The position numbers were made by a program, and so were the translations under genes. From Arthrinium phaeospermum (Eukaryota > Ascomycota > Sordariomycetes > Amphisphaeriales > Apiosporaceae), in the NCBI GenBank assembly GCA_006503535.1, contig QYRS01000009.1, forward strand, positions 1,178,001 to 1,242,000: DNA of 64,000 nt, read 5' to 3'. Positions 57,646-64,000 of the stretch are shown here, piece after piece; the stretch's first letter is position 1, and each line of letters opens with the position of its first letter. The notes below the pieces were generated by a model. It did not search any database and had not been told where the DNA came from. It worked only from the letters and a program-made list of their open reading frames with translations.

Positions 57646-59204
57646 GATGGAGAAGGATATGTATGTTGTTATGCCGGGAAACCGGAGTGCAGCTAAGCAG
57701 GTACGTATGTACGTATACGAATGAAGCGAAGACGAGAGAGCGAAAGAGAAGAATTACACGGCCCGGCCTTTTGTCGATTGCTATAAACAAGAAACGTCGA
57801 TGGATGCGTGTCTGCTTTCGGTATATAGTTCTTTTCCTGTTTAAATGAAGGGTATCAGAGCATCAAGCTCGTGTGGTCGTCGAAGTGAATAATGAAGTTC
57901 GCCGGCGAAAGAAATGATAAAGTATGTACAATTATTAGAGAACGGAAATGTTTGGCAGAACGCTGGGCATCTGATGCTGCTGAGAGGAATAGAATCAGGA
58001 ACAGAAGCAGGAACAAGATAGAGCAGAGCCGCATCTATATTAGAATGGGCTACACCACCACCTTACCTGTCTCTCCCTCCCGCACATCCACCCATCCTCT
58101 AACCTTTTTCTTATTTTCTTACAGTAGCATCTTGACTCACCTTACCCACACCTGGCGCCCGCCTAGAAATGCCCATTCTGAGTGAGGACTGCAAGGGCGG
58201 CCCCCCATTTATTACCTTTCTTGGGCAAAGCCGGCAGGTTCATCGGCGGTTCAGAGCCAGGGGTTCTGCTGGTAAGGGGAAAGGCGCGGTGGTGCTTGGA
58301 AGGCTTGGAAGGCTTGGGACCTGGATCATTCCAACTCTGCGCCGAGATGGCATGTGTCGCTTGGCCGCCGGTAAGGGTCTAGTTACCATTGGGGTTTCCT
58401 CAGGTCCGTGGGCTATCAGGCCATTATGCGCCGACTGCTGTTGCAAAAGTGGAACGCCGTTACCAATCAGAACCAGGGGGGGCCGGTGCGCCGACGAAAG
58501 CGATTGGCTCGTCCTGTTTCTGGCGCAGAGAGAGAGCACCGGACTCCGTAGGGACTGGCGAGTTGAGTTGCGCCGATGTTTCCCATCCACCACCCACCCC
58601 GCGTCACCGGCCGCCAACCGCCAATCCCCCAGCACGGGCCAGTTGCACCTTGGCAGCGCCCCTGAGACCATGCTGAGACAGCAGCCCGGTGGGTCCCCAA
58701 GCGTTTCAGAATCTCTGAATGGCCTCATTCTCTCGTGGTGGCTGTTTTCTCTCTTCACACCTGCGTTGATCGAGGGCAGCAGCGCTTGCGCCCCCTCGGT
58801 TCATCGTCGTGGGTTTATAGGTCATACCACAGTAGCGAGTCGCCCGTACGATAAAAGCCCCCTTCTACCTCAGACTGATGGGGCTCTCACACTCGTCGCA
58901 AGTCGCGAGTCGTGAGCCTCGAGATTGAGATTGAAGCCCGGGGAATATAAACCCCCGGCGGCCCGGCCAAGGCATTGGAAGACAGTGATTGCGTGTCCCC
59001 TTTCCTTGGTCCTTGTCGTCGTGTGGCGAAGAAGCAAAGTCTCGTTTCGTGCCGGGCGTCTCCTCCCGGGTCTTCATGATGGGATGACACGCCGCCGAGC
59101 TTATTCTCAAGCCTAATCGGCCTTGGCTTTCTGTCACCCAAGTCAGTCGTGTATCAGATGACTTGAGGGGTGTCCCCCCCTAGTCATCCGAGGTGGAGAA
59201 GGGC
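57646..59204. other. Intergenic, left flank of A/T island 2
   Basis: This holds the upstream region of the microprotein gene. A 248-codon ATG frame at 58169-58915 (plus) is Arg/Cys/Trp-rich, overlaps a long antisense frame, and lacks domain or membrane features, so I do not call it a gene. Confidence 0.45.
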
Positions 59205-61754
59205 CGCGTTATATTTTTAACTTTATTCGAGGGGTAGTAGGTTATATATAATATATTATTTTTTATATTTTTTAATAGGTTTACGGTTAGAATTAATTAG
59301 GAATTAAATAAATTTATAATTAAAATTAATTAAGAATTAAATAAGTTTATAATTAAAATTAATTAAGAATTAAATAAATAAGTTAAATTAATTATTAATA
59401 AATTAATAAAAGAAATTTATTTATTTTAATTAAAATTAATTAAAAATTCGTTTAAAATTAATTTTAATTTAATTTTTAAACTTTTTATTATTATTATTTT
59501 TTTATTTTATAAAAATTATTATTAATAATTATATTTCGTAAATAAATTAATAAAATAATCGGTTATAAATTTTAAATAAATTATTAAAATTAATTTTAAA
59601 TTAATTTTAGTTAAAAAAAAATATAAAAAGAATATATTAATATATTAATAGTATATATTACTTAGATTTTTTAAATTATGAAATTAATAAGGAGGGTATT
59701 TTTAAAATTAAAATTAACGAGGTATATTATTACGTTAAAATCGAAGCGAGTTATTTATATATTATAAATAATATTAATATTTTAATTAAAATTAATTTTA
59801 AATTAATTTTAATATAATTTAAAATAAAAAATTTAATAGTCTTTTCGCTTTTAAAAATATTTTAATAAAATTTATAAATTAAAAATAATTAAATCGGCGA
59901 TTAATGTTTTATTAAATACGGATAATTTTAATATTATTAATAAATAATATTTAAATTAATTTTAAATTAATTTATATTAATATATATAATTTTTTATTAT
60001 AATTTTAAAGCTTTAGTTTTAAATTATAAAAAAAAGTTAAATATTTTTTTAAAAAAATATAATATTAAACGTATTAACGTTAAATTAAATATTCCTTGTT
60101 TTTTAATTATTTTAATGTAAATATTAAAATTAATTTAAAATTAATTCGATTCGGATTATTAATTTATATTTAAATAATTTAATTTTATTAAAATAAAAAA
60201 ATCGTAAGTTATGGTTTAAATATTAAATATAATTTTTATATTATAAAAAGGTACGTTTATTTATTTTTAAAACGATACGATAATTATTATATATAAGTTA
60301 TTTTTACATACTTATTTACGAATAATATAAATTTTATCGATATAAATTTATATTTATTTCGATATAAATTATTTTTAAATTAATTTTAATTCGATTTTAA
60401 TAACCGTTTAAATTATTATTTTAATTTTTTAAAATTTATATTATATATTTACCCTTTATTTTTAAACCTTTAAACTAATTAATAAGGATATTTATTTATT
60501 TTTAATGGCTTTTAAAAAGGAATTTATTATATAACGAAATATATTTAAATAATTAAAAATATATAAATATAAAAATATAAATTTAAATCCTATTATTTTT
60601 AATTATATAATAAATTTATAAATAAAAATAATTTAAAATTAATTAAAAATTAATTCCGTAATAATTATATAAAATTATTATAAACTTAATATATTTAATT
60701 AATAAAAAGCGTATATTTATATATAATATATAAGTTTAAATTTTATTATTATTTATTTATTAACGATAATTAATTTTATAATTAAAAAACTTTATATATA
60801 ATTTAATTCTAATAATTTTATAATTAAAAAATTCTTTTTAAAATTTATTTAATATTAATAAATTAATTATTTAATATATATTATATATTAAATAATTAAT
60901 TTATTAAAAATTTAAAAATATTAAATATATAAATAATATAATATATTATTTAAATATATTATATTTATTAAATTTTAATTTTAATATATTTATTTATAAT
61001 ATTATTAATTATTATATTTAAAATTTAATATATATTATTTAAAATTATTTTTAAAATTAATTATATATTTTAATATAAAATTAATAAATATTTATATTAT
61101 ATTTATATTTTATTATAAAATTATATAATTAATTTTAAAAATAATAATATAAAATATTTATAAAATAAAAAAATTTATTTTTTAAAAATTTTATTAAATA
61201 AAAATTTATATATATATATATAAAATTATAATTTTTTTTAATTTTAAATATATATATTAATTATTAAAATTATTTATATAATATAATAAAATTAATTTTA
61301 AATTATTATTAAATTATTTATTAAATATTTTAAAATTTTAATTTAAATATATAATATATTATATATAAATTAAATATTAATATATTTTAATTAAATTTAA
61401 ACGATTTTTAATTAAATTTTAATATAAATAATAATAAATATAATAAAATTTATAAAATCGATATAAAATATATAAAAATATATATTTTAAATATAAAAAT
61501 ATTATTAATTAATATATATTATTTAAAATTAAAAATATAAAAATAAAATATAATATTTAAAAAAAATTTTAAATTAAATAAATAAATTTATTTTAAACAA
61601 ATTAATTTTTATTAATTTATTTAAATTTTTTTTTAATATATATATATATAATTAATATAAATAATAAAAATAAATAATAATAATATAATTAATAATAATT
61701 TTATTAAAATAAATAAATATTTTAAATAATAAAATTAAAAATTAAATTTTTAAT
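59205..61754. repeat. A/T island 2, RIP-like A/T-rich sequence
   Basis: GC content falls abruptly at about 59205. The sequence is dominated by AAATTAATTTTAATT-like motifs with scattered CpG up to about 60800, then by nearly pure A/T. No coding frame survives. A 33-bp tandem repeat occurs near 59290-59375 (unit core TTTATAATTAAAATTAATTA). It probably derives from one or more transposons erased by RIP. Confidence 0.7.
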
Positions 61755-62935
61755 AATAATATATCGTTTTATAAAAAATTAATTTATTATATATTAAAAA
61801 AAAATTTATATAAAATTTATTATTTTTTATATAATAATTAAATTAAATAAATATAATTAATTAATTATATAATAATTTATTAATAATAAATCGATAATAA
61901 TATATTTATTAAAAAACTATTTATTAATTTTATTTTATTTTTTATTTATCGATATTTTAATATTATTTATTTTATTATTTTATTTCGATAAATTTTTAAA
62001 TAATAATTAAAATTAACGCGGTTTTTTATTTTATATTCGTATAATTTTTTTTTAACTTTATAAAAACGTAATATTTATTATCGAAATTATAAATAATTAA
62101 TTATTATTTTTTTCGATTTTTTTTTTCGTTTTTATTTTTTATTAAATAATAAAAAAAAGTATAAATATAAAATTATTTTTTATTTTAATTTTTAAAATAT
62201 TATATTATCGACGATTTTAATAATATTAAAATATTAATTTTAATTAATTAATAAATTTAATTAAATATATTAATTTTAAAACGTTATAATATATAATTAA
62301 TAAAATAACTTTTTTAAAATTATTAAAAATTTTTTTATAAATATATAATAACGTTATTATTAATATTAATATTTATTATAATATATAAATAAATATTAAA
62401 ATTTAAATAATTATATATATTTAATAATATATAAAAAATTAAAATAAAAAATAATAATATATATATATATATAATAAAAAAAAAATAAATTATAAGTTTT
62501 AAATAACGTATATTATAAAAATTTATATTTATTTTTAAAAATTTTTTTTAAAAATTTATATAAAATCGATATTTATATATATTAATTTTAAAAATTTTAT
62601 TATTTAATATAAATAATTTTTAATAAATTTTAAATTTATATAATATAAATAAATTTTTTTTTAATAATTAAATATAATATTATTATAAATTTTAAATTTA
62701 TTTTAAATTTTATATTATAAAAAATAATAAATAATTAAAATTAAAATTATAATAAAAAAAAAGTTTAAAATTTATTATTTATTATTATTAAAAATTTAAT
62801 TTTTTTAATTTTATTATTTAAAATATTTATTTATTTTAATATAAAATTATTATTAATTTATATTATTATTTATTTATTTTTTATTATTTATATTATTATA
62901 TATAATATATATTAAAATAAAATTTAAATAATAAT
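61755..62935. mobile_element. RIP-degraded ~1.2-kb repeat element, copy B
   Basis: Collinear with copy A (28065-29245) over its length, with more C/G lost: where A has TTAACGTTTCGATATT, B has TTTATCGATATTTTAATA. It ends AATTTAAATAATAATAATAA and copy C follows directly. There is no coding capacity. Ends are approximate. Confidence 0.7.
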
Positions 62936-64000
62936 AATAATATCGTTTTATAGAAAACGTTAATTTATTATTTATATTAAAAAAAAAATTTATATAAAAT
63001 CTATTATTTTTTATACGATAAATTAAATTAAATAAATATAAATTAATTAATTACATAATAATCGATTAATAATAAATTAATAATATATTTATTATTAAAA
63101 GATTATTTATTAATTTTAATTTATTTCCTATTTATTAATAACGGCCTTTTTTTTTTAATTAATTAAGTTAATTCGCGATTTTATTATCGACCTTTATCGA
63201 ACTTATTAAGTTTTATAGTTTTTAAAACTTTATTCCCGTTTCGTATATATAAATACTTTTTATCGTTTAATAGTTTTAATAATAGTTTTCGTTATTATAT
63301 ATTTATATATAATATATAGTTATATATATAAAAATTATATATTATAATAATTTAAAAAATATATTATTAAATACGGTTTTAAATATTTTAAAATTAAATT
63401 TATTAAAAGCGATATAATAATTACGAAAATAAAGCTTTTTAAAAAAAATTAAAATTTAATTATCGATATAACGGCGCTAATTTTATTAAAATTATTAAAA
63501 GCGTTTTTTATAAATATATATAATATAATATCGTTATTATTATTAATAATTATTATAATATATATAAATATATTAAAATATAATAATATTATAAATATAA
63601 TAATATAAAAAGATTAAAATTAAATAAAAAATAATATATATATATATATATAATAAAAAAAGAAATAAATTATAAATTTTAAAAAACGTATATTACGAAA
63701 ATTTATATTTATTTTCGAAAATTTTCTTTAAAAATTTACGTAAAATCGGTATTTATATACGTTATTTTAAAAATTTTATTACTCGATATAAATAATTTCC
63801 GATAAATTTTAAATTTATATAATACGAATAAATAATTTTTTTCTTAATAATTAAATATAATATTATTATAAACCTCGGGTTTATTTTAAATTTTATATTA
63901 TAAAGAATAATAAATAATTATAATTAAAAATTATAATAAAAAATAATTTAATATTTATTATTTATTATCGTTAAAAGTTTAATTTTTTTTTAATTTTATT
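62936..64000. mobile_element. RIP-degraded ~1.2-kb repeat element, copy C, cut by window end
   Basis: Starts like B (ATCGTTTTATAGAAAACG) and runs collinear with A and B, but about 63145-63460 differs from both, suggesting a replaced or rearranged middle. The last part matches A closely (ATTACGAAAA, AAAATCGGTATTTA, ATAATTTCCGATAAATTTTA). It runs off the window. Confidence 0.65.

Noticed and set aside
58169..58915. 248-codon ATG frame on the plus strand
   Set aside because: Odd composition (many Arg, Cys, Trp), overlapped by a 172-codon antisense frame, and without domains or introns. Could be reconsidered with transcript data.

Overview
This is nuclear DNA of a filamentous ascomycete, most likely a Sordariomycete. 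The evidence is short introns with CTAAC/CTGAC branch sites, a White Collar-1 photoreceptor, a GAS1/Gel glucanosyltransferase, a Zn2Cys6 regulator, a HeLo-domain protein, and two almost pure A/T islands of the kind left by repeat-induced point mutation (RIP). Most genes are split by 44-110 nt introns, so I rebuilt gene models from splice sites and reading phase. Coordinates are genomic spans; exons are listed in each entry.

Layout. 0.4-2.6 kb: two divergent, related small secreted proteins. 3.2-4.7 kb: a nuclear-looking unknown protein with a probable GC-AG intron. 5.4-5.9 kb: a small membrane protein. 6.8-10.9 kb: a 14-TM MFS exporter and a Zn2Cys6 regulator on the same strand. 11.7-15.3 kb: importin beta-3 (Kap121/PSE1 type). 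17.9-19.5 kb: an SDS23-type CBS protein. 20.0 kb: an intron-containing tRNA-Arg(ACG). 20.9-22.2 kb: a LaeA-like methyltransferase. 22.6-26.2 kb: a HeLo domain fused to a DUF7025-like region and a divergent AAA+ ATPase, next to the first A/T island.

26.9-30.7 kb: A/T island 1, a roughly 150-bp-period degenerate tandem array interrupted by a 1.2-kb element. 30.7-37.2 kb: no confident gene, but an odd cluster of GTAAGT donors. 37.2-38.5 kb: a conserved-looking unknown protein. 41.4-42.6 kb: an RTA1-family membrane protein. 43.9-45.9 kb: the GAS1/Gel glucanosyltransferase. 47.2-48.6 kb: a gelsolin-repeat protein. 49.8-53.1 kb: wc-1. 57.4-57.6 kb: a two-exon 52-residue membrane microprotein. 59.2-64 kb: A/T island 2, with two more copies of the 1.2-kb element, the last cut by the window end.

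Most genes are housekeeping or signalling genes without an obvious joint pathway; this is not a biosynthetic cluster. The most interesting gene is the HeLo-AAA+ fusion, a candidate cell-death or incompatibility effector beside a transposon island. Three genes (importin, SDS23, the 37-kb unknown) each carry one apparent single-base deletion in a C/G homopolymer. That pattern points to consensus errors in the assembly rather than three pseudogenes.
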